A stretch of DNA of 7,943 bases from an uncultured Collinsella sp. (GCA_900752215.1 CAADUO010000061.1:1-7943); one strand, 5' to 3'; numbered from the stretch's first letter, positions 1 to 6,007 are shown. Numbers and translations: made by a program. The notes: a model not told the origin generated them from the sequence alone.

Positions 1-1
1 G

Positions 2-700
2 AGGGACGCTCCCTACTTTGGCACCAGGATGGCAAAGATGGGCGAGGCCGCCGCCCGGGCCCCCGGCCCCTGCCACTCCACCGCCGACACCCTGCGCCCC
101 GCGCTTCAGATCCTCAAGACCGCCCCGGGCACCAAGCTGGTCTCGGCCTTCTTCGTGATGTGCACCGACACCCCGCAGTTCGGCACCGACGGCACGCTGA
201 TCTTCGCCGACTGCGGCCTCAACATCAACCCGTCCTCCGACGAGCTCTCCGAGATCGCCATCGCCTCCGCTCACTCCTGGTCCACCTTCATGGGCAACGT
301 TGAGCCGCATGTGGCCATGCTCTCCTACTCCACCATGGGCTCCGCTGGCGGCGAGGTCGCCAAGAAGGTCCAGGAGGCCGTGAAGTTCTGCAAGGAGAAG
401 GCTCCCGAGCTCGCCATCGACGGCGACCTGCAGCTCGACGCCGCTATCGTCCCCACCGTCGCCCGGCTCAAGGCCCCCGGCTCCTCCGTTGCCGGCAAGG
501 CCAACGTGCTCGTGTTCCCCGACCTCGAGGCCGGCAACATCGGCTACAAACTGGTCCAGCGCTTCGCCGGCGCCGACGCTTACGGCCCCATCCTGCAGGG
601 CATCGCCAAGCCGGTTAACGACCTTTCGCGCGGCTGCTCTGCCGACGACATCGTGGGTGTCGTGGCCATCACCGCCGTCCAGGCTCAGATGGCTGAGTAG
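2..700 (+). CDS. pta: Phosphate acetyltransferase, C-terminal 232 residues (5' end outside the window)
   Basis: Pta converts acetyl-CoA plus phosphate to acetyl-phosphate plus CoA in the cytoplasm, feeding acetate kinase. The frame is open from base 2 to the TAG at 698-700, so the gene enters from the left. The ATG at 29 is internal, because the codons before it already read as family sequence (PYFGT). Recognisable blocks are HSTADTLRPALQ (74-109), the AMLSYST block near 317 and KPVNDLSRG (608-634). In the last block Ser (626-628) and Arg (629-631), followed by the Asp pair at 644-649, match the Ser309/Arg310/Asp316 active-site positions of the Methanosarcina enzyme as I recall them. Family members have a catalytic domain of about 330 residues, sometimes with a long N-terminal part, so at least 100 residues are missing. 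Codons 26-70 are odd: the conserved DG(L/M)V(S/A)GA segment reads AARAPGP (see findings). The gene converges on ackA copy 1. Confidence 0.95.
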   Translation, partial: RDAPYFGTRMAKMGEAAARAPGPCHSTADTLRPALQILKTAPGTKLVSAFFVMCTDTPQFGTDGTLIFADCGLNINPSSDELSEIAIASAHSWSTFMGNVEPHVAMLSYSTMGSAGGEVAKKVQEAVKFCKEKAPELAIDGDLQLDAAIVPTVARLKAPGSSVAGKANVLVFPDLEAGNIGYKLVQRFAGADAYGPILQGIAKPVNDLSRGCSADDIVGVVAITAVQAQMAE

Positions 701-742
701 CGTACATATCCCCTCGGGACTGAAATTTCCGCCTGCTAGTAA

Positions 743-776
743 AAAGGCCTCCGGAGCTGTTGCTTTGGAGGCCTTT
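743..776. terminator. Bidirectional terminator between pta and ackA copy 1
   Basis: A perfect 10-bp inverted repeat (AAAGGCCTCC at 743-752, GGAGGCCTTT at 767-776) continues inward through GGAGC/GCTTT with two G-T wobbles to a TGTT loop at 758-761. This gives a stem of about 15 bp. On the - strand the stem runs into five T residues, a good U tract for ackA copy 1, whose stop lies 22 bases away. On the + strand the tail is TTTCGTTT, adequate for pta, whose stop lies 42 bases before the stem. One hairpin therefore probably serves both convergent genes. Confidence 0.85.
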
Positions 777-798
777 CGTTTACTTGCAAATGCGCGCG

Positions 799-1977
799 TT
801 AGTTGTTCTTGGTCAGACGCTCGACATCGTGGGCGATCATGTATTCCTCGTCGGTGGGGATGACCATGACCGTGACGGCGGAACCGGCGGCACTGATGAC
901 CTGCGGGCCGTTGCCCACGGCCTCGCGGTTCTTATTGTTGTCGATGCGTACGCCCAGCCACTCAAAGCAGTCGCAGAAGGCCTTGCGGATCGACCAGTCG
1001 TTCTCGCCGATGCCGGCGGTAAAGGTGATGGTGTCCACGCCCGCCATGGAAGCGATCATGGAGCCAGCCTGCTGCATGGCCTTGTAGGCGAACATATCGA
1101 AGGCGAGCAGGCAGCGCTCGTCGCCCTCGGAGGCGCGCGTGCGGATGTCGCGGGCGTCGTTGGAGATACCCGAAATGGCAAGCAAGCCGGACTGCTTGTT
1201 CATCATGTCGTCGACTTCCTGGTAGCTGTAGCCGCCCTCGCGCTGCAGGTAGCATACGGTAGCCGGGTCAATGGAACCGCAGCGGGTACCCATCATCAGA
1301 CCGTCAAGCGGCGTGAGGCCCATCGTGGTGTCGCGGCACACGCCGTCCTCGATAGCAGCGAGCGAAGCACCGTTACCCAAATGGCACGAAAGCAGACGGT
1401 GGCAGCGCGAACCCAGGATCTCCTTGGCCATCATCCACTCATAGCGGTGGCTCGTGCCGTGGGCGCCGTACTTGCGCACGTGGTACTTGTCGCACACGTC
1501 CTTGGGCAGCGCGTAGGTATAGGCGACCTCGGGCATGGTCATGTGGAACGAGGTGTCGAAGACCGCCACGTTGGGCAGCTCCGGATACTTCTCACGGCAA
1601 TACTCAATCGCCGCGGCCTCGCCGTAGTTGTGCAGCGGGGCGAGCGGGGCTACCTCGAGAATCTTGGCCATGACCTCGTCGTCGACGACCGCGGAATCAT
1701 CGAAGTGCCAACCGCCCTGAACGATGCGATGCCCAATGCCATCAATCGTAAAGTCGGTCTTCTCGAGCTCCTCGAGCACACGAGCGATAGCAGAGCGATG
1801 ATCGGGGAAAGGGACCTCCTCGGTCTGCTTGGCGCCACCGTTCTCGGAGTGGCCAAAGATGCCCATGTCCGAACCGATACGTTCGCAGTTGCCCTTGGCG
1901 AAAACCTCGCGGGTAACGGTATCCAAAAGCTGATATTTAAGGCTTGAGCTGCCGGCGTTGACAACAAGTACGTTCAT
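799..1977 (-). CDS. ackA: Acetate kinase, copy 1
   Basis: AckA interconverts acetyl-phosphate plus ADP with acetate plus ATP; in a fermenter this is an ATP-yielding step. The protein has 392 residues, close to the usual 400. ASKHA-type landmarks are NAGSSSLK (7-14), GHRIVQGGW (82-90), APLHN (113-117), FDTSFH (140-145), YGAHGTSH (170-177), CHLGNGAS (198-205), LTPLDG (221-226), MGTRCG (229-234), SNDARD (272-277), FTAGIGEN (319-326) and IPTDEE (373-378). Equivalents of Methanosarcina Arg91, Asp148, His180, Arg241, Asn211 and Glu384 are R84, D141, H173, R232, N202 and E377, so activity is expected. The usual Phe before the catalytic-pocket His is A172, and HGGE reads QGGW. The start ATG (1975-1977) follows AAAGGAGT at 1981-1988. 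A hairpin precedes the gene and another follows it, so it is probably monocistronic. Butyrate or propionate kinase activity cannot be excluded, but overall similarity favours acetate. Confidence 0.96.
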   Translation of the reverse strand: MNVLVVNAGSSSLKYQLLDTVTREVFAKGNCERIGSDMGIFGHSENGGAKQTEEVPFPDHRSAIARVLEELEKTDFTIDGIGHRIVQGGWHFDDSAVVDDEVMAKILEVAPLAPLHNYGEAAAIEYCREKYPELPNVAVFDTSFHMTMPEVAYTYALPKDVCDKYHVRKYGAHGTSHRYEWMMAKEILGSRCHRLLSCHLGNGASLAAIEDGVCRDTTMGLTPLDGLMMGTRCGSIDPATVCYLQREGGYSYQEVDDMMNKQSGLLAISGISNDARDIRTRASEGDERCLLAFDMFAYKAMQQAGSMIASMAGVDTITFTAGIGENDWSIRKAFCDCFEWLGVRIDNNKNREAVGNGPQVISAAGSAVTVMVIPTDEEYMIAHDVERLTKNN

Positions 1978-2042
1978 GAGACTCCTTTGCAGTGCAATAC
2001 GGTCGACGCAGACCCCTTAAGGCGGCCGCATTTTAATAAGAA

Positions 2043-2071
2043 GTTATCACAACTTGATAAATAGCTATCAA
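2043..2071 (-). promoter_or_regulatory. Candidate promoter of ackA copy 1
   Basis: On the - strand TTGATA (2066-2071, five of six to TTGACA) and GATAAC (2043-2048, four of six to TATAAT) are separated by exactly 17 bases. They lie in a distinctly AT-rich patch in an otherwise GC-rich region, about 65 bases upstream of the start codon. The position downstream of the ackA copy 2 terminator fits independent expression of copy 1. No transcript evidence is available, so this rests on pattern only. Confidence 0.45.
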
Positions 2072-2072
2072 G
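2044..2072. promoter_or_regulatory. Cluster of alternating TTATCA/TTGATAA half-sites upstream of ackA copy 1 (candidate operator)
   Basis: Three related half-sites alternate in orientation: TTATCA (2044-2049), TTGATAA (2054-2060) and TATCAAG (2066-2072). CTTGATA (2053-2059) and TATCAAG form a perfect 7-bp inverted repeat with a 6-base spacer. TTATCA and TGATAA form a second, overlapping one. Centre-to-centre steps are close to one helical turn. The cluster covers the candidate -35 and -10 elements, where a repressor would act. I do not recognise the motif. Confidence 0.4.
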
Positions 2073-2093
2073 CATATCGCCCAACGAGCACAA

Positions 2094-2137
2094 AAGAGGG
2101 GCCGAACGGCGCTCGGTCGTCCAGCCCCTCCCCTCTT
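2094..2137 (-). terminator. Terminator of ackA copy 2
   Basis: AAGAGGGG (2094-2101) can pair with CCCCTCTT (2130-2137). An alternative register pairs GAGGGGC (2096-2102) with GCCCCTC (2124-2130). Read on the - strand, the second register ends in GCCCCTC followed by TTTT, a normal intrinsic terminator. It begins four bases after the ackA copy 2 stop codon. The terminator should limit read-through from copy 2 into copy 1. Confidence 0.75.
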
Positions 2138-2141
2138 GCAA

Positions 2142-3320
2142 TTACTTGCCGTTGACGATGCGCTCGACGTCAGAAGCGATCATGAACTCCTCGTCCGTGG
2201 GAATGACGAAGATCTTGACCTTGGAATCCTTGGCAGACAGGCACCAAGCGCCGTCGCCACGCAGGGCGTTACGGGCATGGTCCATCTTGACGCCCATAAA
2301 GGCCAGACGGTCGGCAACGCCGGCGCGAACGGCCGGAGCGTGCTCACCGATGCCGGCGGTGAAGACCAGCGTGTCCATGCCGCACATGGAAGTGGCCATC
2401 TCGGCAGCCTTGGCGGCAATCTTGTAGACGAACATATCGAAGGCGAGCTGAGCCTCGGGGTCACCAGCGGCGGCAAGCTCCTCGACGTTGCGGCAGTCGT
2501 TGGTCTTGCCGCCGGTCACAGCCAAAAGGCCGGACTTCTTGTTCATCATCTCGTCGACCTCGTCGAAGGTGTAGCCGCCCTCGCGCTGCAGGTAGCACAC
2601 GGTAGCCGGGTCAACGGAGCCGCAGCGGGTGCCCATCATGACGCCGTCGAGCGGGGTGAGGCCCATGGTGGTGTCCATGCACTTGCCGTCCTCGATGGCG
2701 CACAGGGAAGCGCCGGAGCCGATATGGCACACGACGACCTTGCGGGCCTCGCCGTTGGTCATCTCTGCGACCTTCTTGGAGATGTAACGGTAGCTGGTGC
2801 CGTGGGCGCCGTACTTACGGATGTGCAGCTTGTCGCAAACATCCTTGGGCAGGGCGTAAGTCTTGGCGACCTCGGGCATGTTGAAGTGGAAAGCGGTGTC
2901 GTAGACCGTGACGTTGGGCAGGTCGGGATACTGCTCGAGGCAGTACTCGATAACGTTGGCCTCGGGGTTGTTGTGCAGCGGCGCCAGCGGGGCGACCTCG
3001 CGGATCTTGGCGAGAACGTCCTCGTCGACGAGGGAGGAGTCGCCAAAGTACCAACCGCCCTGAACGATGCGATGGCCGATGCCCTCGAGCTTGACGCCGT
3101 TGGCCTCGAGGTCCTTCAGAACGACCTCGATGGCGACCTTGTGGTCGGGGAACTCGATGTTCTCGGTCACCTTCTTGGAACCGTTGGCAGCGTGGGTGAA
3201 GGTACCGCCGGTAAAGCAGACGCGCTCGCAGGAGCCCTTTGCGGACACCTTGTGGGACTTGGTATCGATGACCTGATACTTAAGGGTCGAAGATCCTGCG
3301 TTGACGACCAGAACGTTCAT
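2142..3320 (-). CDS. ackA: Acetate kinase, copy 2 (diverged tandem paralog)
   Basis: This is a second complete acetate kinase, also 392 residues and about 59% identical to copy 1. It catalyses the same expected reaction, acetyl-phosphate plus ADP to acetate plus ATP. It keeps NAGSSTLK (7-14), GHRIVQGGW (82-90), APLHN, YDTAFH (140-145), MGTRCG (229-234), FTAGIGE and IPTDEE (373-378), hence the R84, D141, H173, R232 and E377 equivalents of the catalytic residues. Copy 2 alone carries HGTSY instead of HGTSH (Y177), HIGSG instead of HLGNG (S202), GEH instead of GEN (H327), and TGGKTNDCRN with one extra residue in the nucleotide-binding loop. It shares A172 and QGGW with copy 1. The start ATG follows GGGAG (3325-3329) with a 4-base gap. 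A TATGTA at about 3358-3363 on the - strand could be a -10, but no matching -35 is clear. Intact frame and codon use argue for a working gene, with donor or acyl preference open. Confidence 0.94.
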   Translation of the reverse strand: MNVLVVNAGSSTLKYQVIDTKSHKVSAKGSCERVCFTGGTFTHAANGSKKVTENIEFPDHKVAIEVVLKDLEANGVKLEGIGHRIVQGGWYFGDSSLVDEDVLAKIREVAPLAPLHNNPEANVIEYCLEQYPDLPNVTVYDTAFHFNMPEVAKTYALPKDVCDKLHIRKYGAHGTSYRYISKKVAEMTNGEARKVVVCHIGSGASLCAIEDGKCMDTTMGLTPLDGVMMGTRCGSVDPATVCYLQREGGYTFDEVDEMMNKKSGLLAVTGGKTNDCRNVEELAAAGDPEAQLAFDMFVYKIAAKAAEMATSMCGMDTLVFTAGIGEHAPAVRAGVADRLAFMGVKMDHARNALRGDGAWCLSAKDSKVKIFVIPTDEEFMIASDVERIVNGK

Positions 3321-3373
3321 GTGTCTCCCTACTAACAGGCGGTGTGGCGCCGCCAGGTTACATACGTTTCAAT

Positions 3374-3407
3374 AATAAACCCAAACGCCCTCGCGCTCGG
3401 GTTTATT
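3374..3407 (-). terminator. Terminator after the MFS transporter gene
   Basis: A perfect 9-bp inverted repeat (AATAAACCC at 3374-3382, GGGTTTATT at 3399-3407) brackets a GC-rich 16-base loop. On the - strand the stem starts 16 bases after the MFS stop and runs into TTTATTATTG, a modest T-rich tail. It separates the MFS gene from ackA copy 2, whose start lies 54 bases further on. The tail is interrupted, so termination may be incomplete. Confidence 0.6.
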
Positions 3408-3422
3408 GCGTTGATATATAAG

Positions 3423-4601
3423 TTATCGGTGCCTAAATACGCATGGCCTTTGACTTGTAAGACGAAATAGCGCGGGGATATACACCAAAGAAGAAATCCC
3501 GAGCGCGACAAGCAATATGACTCGAATGTCCGCGATGCTGCTCAACGCAGCATTGAACAGATAGAAAAGGATGGCACCCACCGCCACCATCTGGCTTTGA
3601 ACCGAAATCAGTGAACAGCGCATCGAAGAATCGGCGGCATTTTGAAAAATTGAGTATTTAATTGGAGCGAATAACGAGTAGGCGACCGTCTGCAGCACAT
3701 AGAACACGGGCAGCAAATTAGCCGGAGTAAGGGGGATCAAAAACAAAGCTGTCAATACTAAGCGAATGATGCCGCAAATACGCGCAAAACGGCCCTTGTC
3801 GACATGAGCAATCACACTGGGCACAATAAGCCCCATGGAGGCCGAGGCAAGGAGCTGGACCGCAATGGTCACACCCGAAGCGACGGCATTCATTCCGCGA
3901 CCCGCAAGCAACAGTGAGAAAAAGTCTTCCAGGGCGACAAAAGCAAATGCCTGAGAGCAGTCCATGATGAACGCTGAACGAAGAATGCCGTTACGCGCAA
4001 TAGCGGCACCGATCATCTTCGGGCTAATTCCACGCTCAGGTGTCGCTGTAGTGTCCCCTCTTCGCATCTCAGGAATGCAGACAACGACAACCAACGCCAA
4101 CACCATTGCGATGATATCTGCCGAAAGACCAATGAGATATGCACCGACAGACGAAATGAAACCACCCACGCAAGCGGAGATGGCATAAGAGGCATAGAAA
4201 ACAAATCGCTCAACGACATTAAGTCTTACGAGCTGGTCCTGAGAGACGCTGTCAATGTAAATCGCTTCTATGGATCCGCTCAGACATGCAACGGCAAAAC
4301 CTTTGAGAGCGAACGCACCGATTAAAAGCAGAGGGGAACGGACGAGAAGCAGGGCGGCGTAGTATCCAAGCATCCCCACGACGCCAACGAGACCGCTTGT
4401 CTTTCGTCCAAACCTATCAGCAATATAGCCAGTGGGAACTTCGAGGATGAACTTGCTCACTTGATATGCAATCATCATGCTAGAAATCGCCACTATCGAG
4501 AATCCGACGAATTCAAGGTAAACCGTCAGAAAATACAAAATAGTGCTGAAGTTCGACAGAAAAACGAACGTCATATAAAGCAAAACCGTACGGTTTTTCA
4601 T
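3423..4601 (-). CDS. Major facilitator superfamily transporter, substrate unknown
   Basis: This is an integral membrane protein of 392 residues, the standard size for a 12-helix MFS carrier driven by an ion gradient. Hydrophobic segments are spread through both halves with a polar central loop around residues 178-200. The signature loop between helices 2 and 3 is clear at 58-67 (GYIADRFGRK, motif A), preceded by LEVPT. Such EVPTGYIADRFGRK proteins are often annotated as multidrug or macrolide efflux-like, but nothing here fixes the substrate. The ATG at 4599-4601 is chosen because GGAGGG (4608-4613) sits 6 bases upstream. The ATG at 4625 would put that site inside the coding sequence. Five hand-counted 60-base lines average about 48% GC against about 65% in ackA and xseA, hinting at later acquisition. 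lysR lies 119 bases upstream on the same strand and is the obvious candidate regulator. Confidence 0.88.
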   Translation of the reverse strand: MKNRTVLLYMTFVFLSNFSTILYFLTVYLEFVGFSIVAISSMMIAYQVSKFILEVPTGYIADRFGRKTSGLVGVVGMLGYYAALLLVRSPLLLIGAFALKGFAVACLSGSIEAIYIDSVSQDQLVRLNVVERFVFYASYAISACVGGFISSVGAYLIGLSADIIAMVLALVVVVCIPEMRRGDTTATPERGISPKMIGAAIARNGILRSAFIMDCSQAFAFVALEDFFSLLLAGRGMNAVASGVTIAVQLLASASMGLIVPSVIAHVDKGRFARICGIIRLVLTALFLIPLTPANLLPVFYVLQTVAYSLFAPIKYSIFQNAADSSMRCSLISVQSQMVAVGAILFYLFNAALSSIADIRVILLVALGISSLVYIPALFRLTSQRPCVFRHR

Positions 4602-4607
4602 GCTCCG

Positions 4608-4613
4608 CCCTCC
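4608..4613 (-). promoter_or_regulatory. Ribosome binding site that fixes the MFS start
   Basis: GGAGGG on the - strand lies 6 bases before the ATG at 4599-4601. The longer reading from 4625 would translate this site as Leu-Gly-Gly-Arg, so the shorter start is preferred. Confidence 0.75.
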
Positions 4614-4683
4614 AAGAGTCAGCAATCTAAATCGAAATCTTGGAAAAGCATGAGGGCAAAGCTGTCAGCTATGTGTTGCAGGG

Positions 4684-4702
4684 CGTCAACATTCACTTGA
4701 CG
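4684..4702. promoter_or_regulatory. 19-bp palindrome between lysR and the MFS gene (candidate LysR operator)
   Basis: CGTCAA (4684-4689) and TTGACG (4697-4702) are a perfect 6-bp inverted repeat with a 7-base spacer. The site lies about 18 bases past the lysR stop and about 82 bases before the MFS start. LysR-type regulators bind interrupted dyads of about this size. The inner 4-N7-4 geometry matches, but the classical T-N11-A spacing is not exact. On the - strand the right half reads as TTGACG, a good -35 hexamer, though no good -10 lies 16-18 bases further on. Assignment to this LysR is inference from position. Confidence 0.4.
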
Positions 4703-4706
4703 ACAC

Positions 4707-4722
4707 GAGGCCAAATGGCCTC
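4707..4722 (-). terminator. Short hairpin at the lysR stop codon (weak terminator or attenuator)
   Basis: GAGGCC (4707-4712) pairs perfectly with GGCCTC (4717-4722) around a 4-base loop. On the - strand wobble pairs can lengthen the stem. It overlaps the lysR stop codon (TGA, 4721-4723). There is no T tract after it, so it may only slow polymerase or protect the RNA end. Confidence 0.35.
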
Positions 4723-5611
4723 ACGAAGCGAGATGACGCAATAGGTGAAGAAATACCGTCTGGTGTCGATCGGTCCAGGCATTTTGTCGATAGCAAAAGT
4801 AGATGGGCAAGGCTACGTCATGCGAGCCTTCGATGGAGCACTCGCTTACTTCCAATCCATTTGATGCGAGAGAAGAGCCAGAAAAACTCAATATCAATCC
4901 CCCGGCTTGAAGAAACTCAGTCTGCGCCCTGCTTCCGTATTCGACATCACGGAAGCGAAAATTAACGAGCTGGGCTTCAGGACATTGATTGATTGCATTG
5001 AGACAGGGTGACAAATTAATGGGAACAGCGAGCCTGCCGCTCAGTAACTCACGAACGGTCATAGCACCCACAGATTGATGACCCGCTGGGCATGAAAGAA
5101 CCTTGAGCTCCTTTTCACCCAAGTATTTCGAAGAAAGGACACCGTCCCTTGGTTCCTCAAATGAGATGGCCGCATCCGAAATGCCAAGCACAAGCGATTC
5201 AAAGCATGTTGCCGTTGGCTGATGCCACACATCAAGATGAATCTGAGGGTGCGAGCGTTCAAACGAGTCATACCAGTTTTCGGAAAAAAGACGCCCCCGC
5301 CCATGAAGGCAGGGGGCGTAAAGACGGAAGTGGCCGTCGGGCGAGACGCCGTCGCCCCTCGATTGGGCGTACTTTTTGAGATCGTCGACTTGTGCCAGGA
5401 TCACGCGTGTACGACGCGCAAATTCTCTGCCCGCCGGAGACAAAACAGCCTCCCCCGCCGATCGGTCGAGCAAAACAATCTGATACTCAGATTCCAACTT
5501 TTTTATTGCCGACGAAACGGCCTGCGGACTCACGTGAACGGCGCGAGCTGCTTTGCGCACGCCGCCATAGTTCGCTACAGCTTGAAGGTATTCGAGTTGA
5601 GAAAGCTGCAT
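4721..5611 (-). CDS. LysR-type transcriptional regulator
   Basis: The 296-residue length is typical of LysR regulators, which bind DNA as dimers or tetramers and respond to a small-molecule co-inducer. The N-terminal winged helix-turn-helix is clear at residues 1-60: LEYLQAVANYGGVRKAARAVHVSPQAVSSAIKKLE, then a diverged LLDRSAGEAVLSPAGREF where the family has LFeR...LTpaG. A linker helix follows (about 60-90), then a periplasmic-binding-protein-like effector domain to the end. Ligand unknown. The ATG (5609-5611) has GGAG (5618-5621) 6 bases upstream. The gene lies 41 bases after the hinT-like stop with no convincing terminator between, so read-through is possible. Four hand-counted 60-base lines average about 46% GC, much lower than hinT and xseA. 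Unlike many LysR genes it is not divergent from its probable target, the MFS gene downstream. Confidence 0.92.
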   Translation of the reverse strand: MQLSQLEYLQAVANYGGVRKAARAVHVSPQAVSSAIKKLESEYQIVLLDRSAGEAVLSPAGREFARRTRVILAQVDDLKKYAQSRGDGVSPDGHFRLYAPCLHGRGRLFSENWYDSFERSHPQIHLDVWHQPTATCFESLVLGISDAAISFEEPRDGVLSSKYLGEKELKVLSCPAGHQSVGAMTVRELLSGRLAVPINLSPCLNAINQCPEAQLVNFRFRDVEYGSRAQTEFLQAGGLILSFSGSSLASNGLEVSECSIEGSHDVALPIYFCYRQNAWTDRHQTVFLHLLRHLAS

Positions 5612-5652
5612 AGATTACTCCAAAGGCAGCCAAGTCGACGGCCTACGCGCCC

Positions 5653-5988
5653 TCAGATGAGGTTCTCGCCCAGGTTCTTGCCACCGAGAACGTGCATGTG
5701 GAAGTGCATGACGGTCTGACCGGCGTTAACGCCCTTGTTGGAGATGACGCGGAAACCGTCCTCCAAGCCCTTGGCCTTAGCGACCTCCTGGATGGCGTGA
5801 GCCATGGCGCCCATGGTCTCGGCAGGTACGTTGTCGGCAATGTCACTGTAGTGCTTCTTGGGGATCACGAGCGTATGGACCGGCGCCTGGGGATTGAGGT
5901 CGTCGAAGGCGATGACCTGGTCGTCCTCATAGACAACGGTCGAGGGGATCTCGTGGTTGGCAATTTTGCAGAAGATGCAATCGCACAT
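5653..5988 (-). CDS. hinT: HIT-family nucleotide hydrolase (HinT-like)
   Basis: HIT proteins of the HINT branch are small dimeric cytoplasmic enzymes that hydrolyse nucleoside phosphoramidates and related adenylates. The protein has 111 residues, near the usual 110-125. The histidine triad HFHMHVL is at 95-101, with H97 the expected catalytic nucleophile. The N-terminal Cys pair C4/C7 (CIFC) is a frequent zinc-binding feature of bacterial members. PVHTLVIPKKHY (36-47) and NAGQTVMH (88-95) are also family blocks. The ATG at 5986-5988 is chosen because AAAGGA lies about 7 bases upstream. A GTG at 6006 would place that site inside the coding region. It lies 49 bases downstream of xseB and may be co-transcribed with it, or driven by its own TATAAT-containing promoter. 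The symbol follows family resemblance; physiological substrate unknown. Confidence 0.92.
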   Translation of the reverse strand: MCDCIFCKIANHEIPSTVVYEDDQVIAFDDLNPQAPVHTLVIPKKHYSDIADNVPAETMGAMAHAIQEVAKAKGLEDGFRVISNKGVNAGQTVMHFHMHVLGGKNLGENLI

Positions 5989-6007
5989 GGTTGGTTCCTT
6001 TCTCACA

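Noticed and set aside
760..1947. Long + strand open frame (395 codons) opposite ackA copy 1
   Set aside because: It is the antisense shadow of a GC-rich gene; its protein is repetitive in Val/Gly/Ala/His with no family resemblance. The - strand frame is a clear acetate kinase.
2038..2060. Possible Rex (NADH sensor) site near TTGTGATAA upstream of ackA copy 1
   Set aside because: Only one half resembles the Rex motif; the required matching TCACAA half at the right spacing is missing. The local dyads centre on TTGATAA instead.
799..3320. Possibility that one kinase is a butyrate or propionate kinase
   Set aside because: Both proteins carry the full acetate kinase motif set and length, and are closer to each other than expected for a separate kinase family. 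Altered acyl preference is kept as a finding only.
799..3320. Possibility that one ackA copy is a pseudogene
   Set aside because: Neither frame has an internal stop or frameshift. Both have ribosome binding sites and terminators, and both keep the key catalytic Arg, Asp, His and Glu.
2136..3335. Long + strand open frame (399 codons) opposite ackA copy 2
   Set aside because: Same shadow effect: it mirrors the acetate kinase gene end to end and reads as low-complexity LGDLGHV-type sequence.
5222..5719. + strand open frame of 165 codons opposite lysR and the hinT end
   Set aside because: It runs across two real genes and their intergenic gap, with no motif and no suitable ribosome binding site that I could see.
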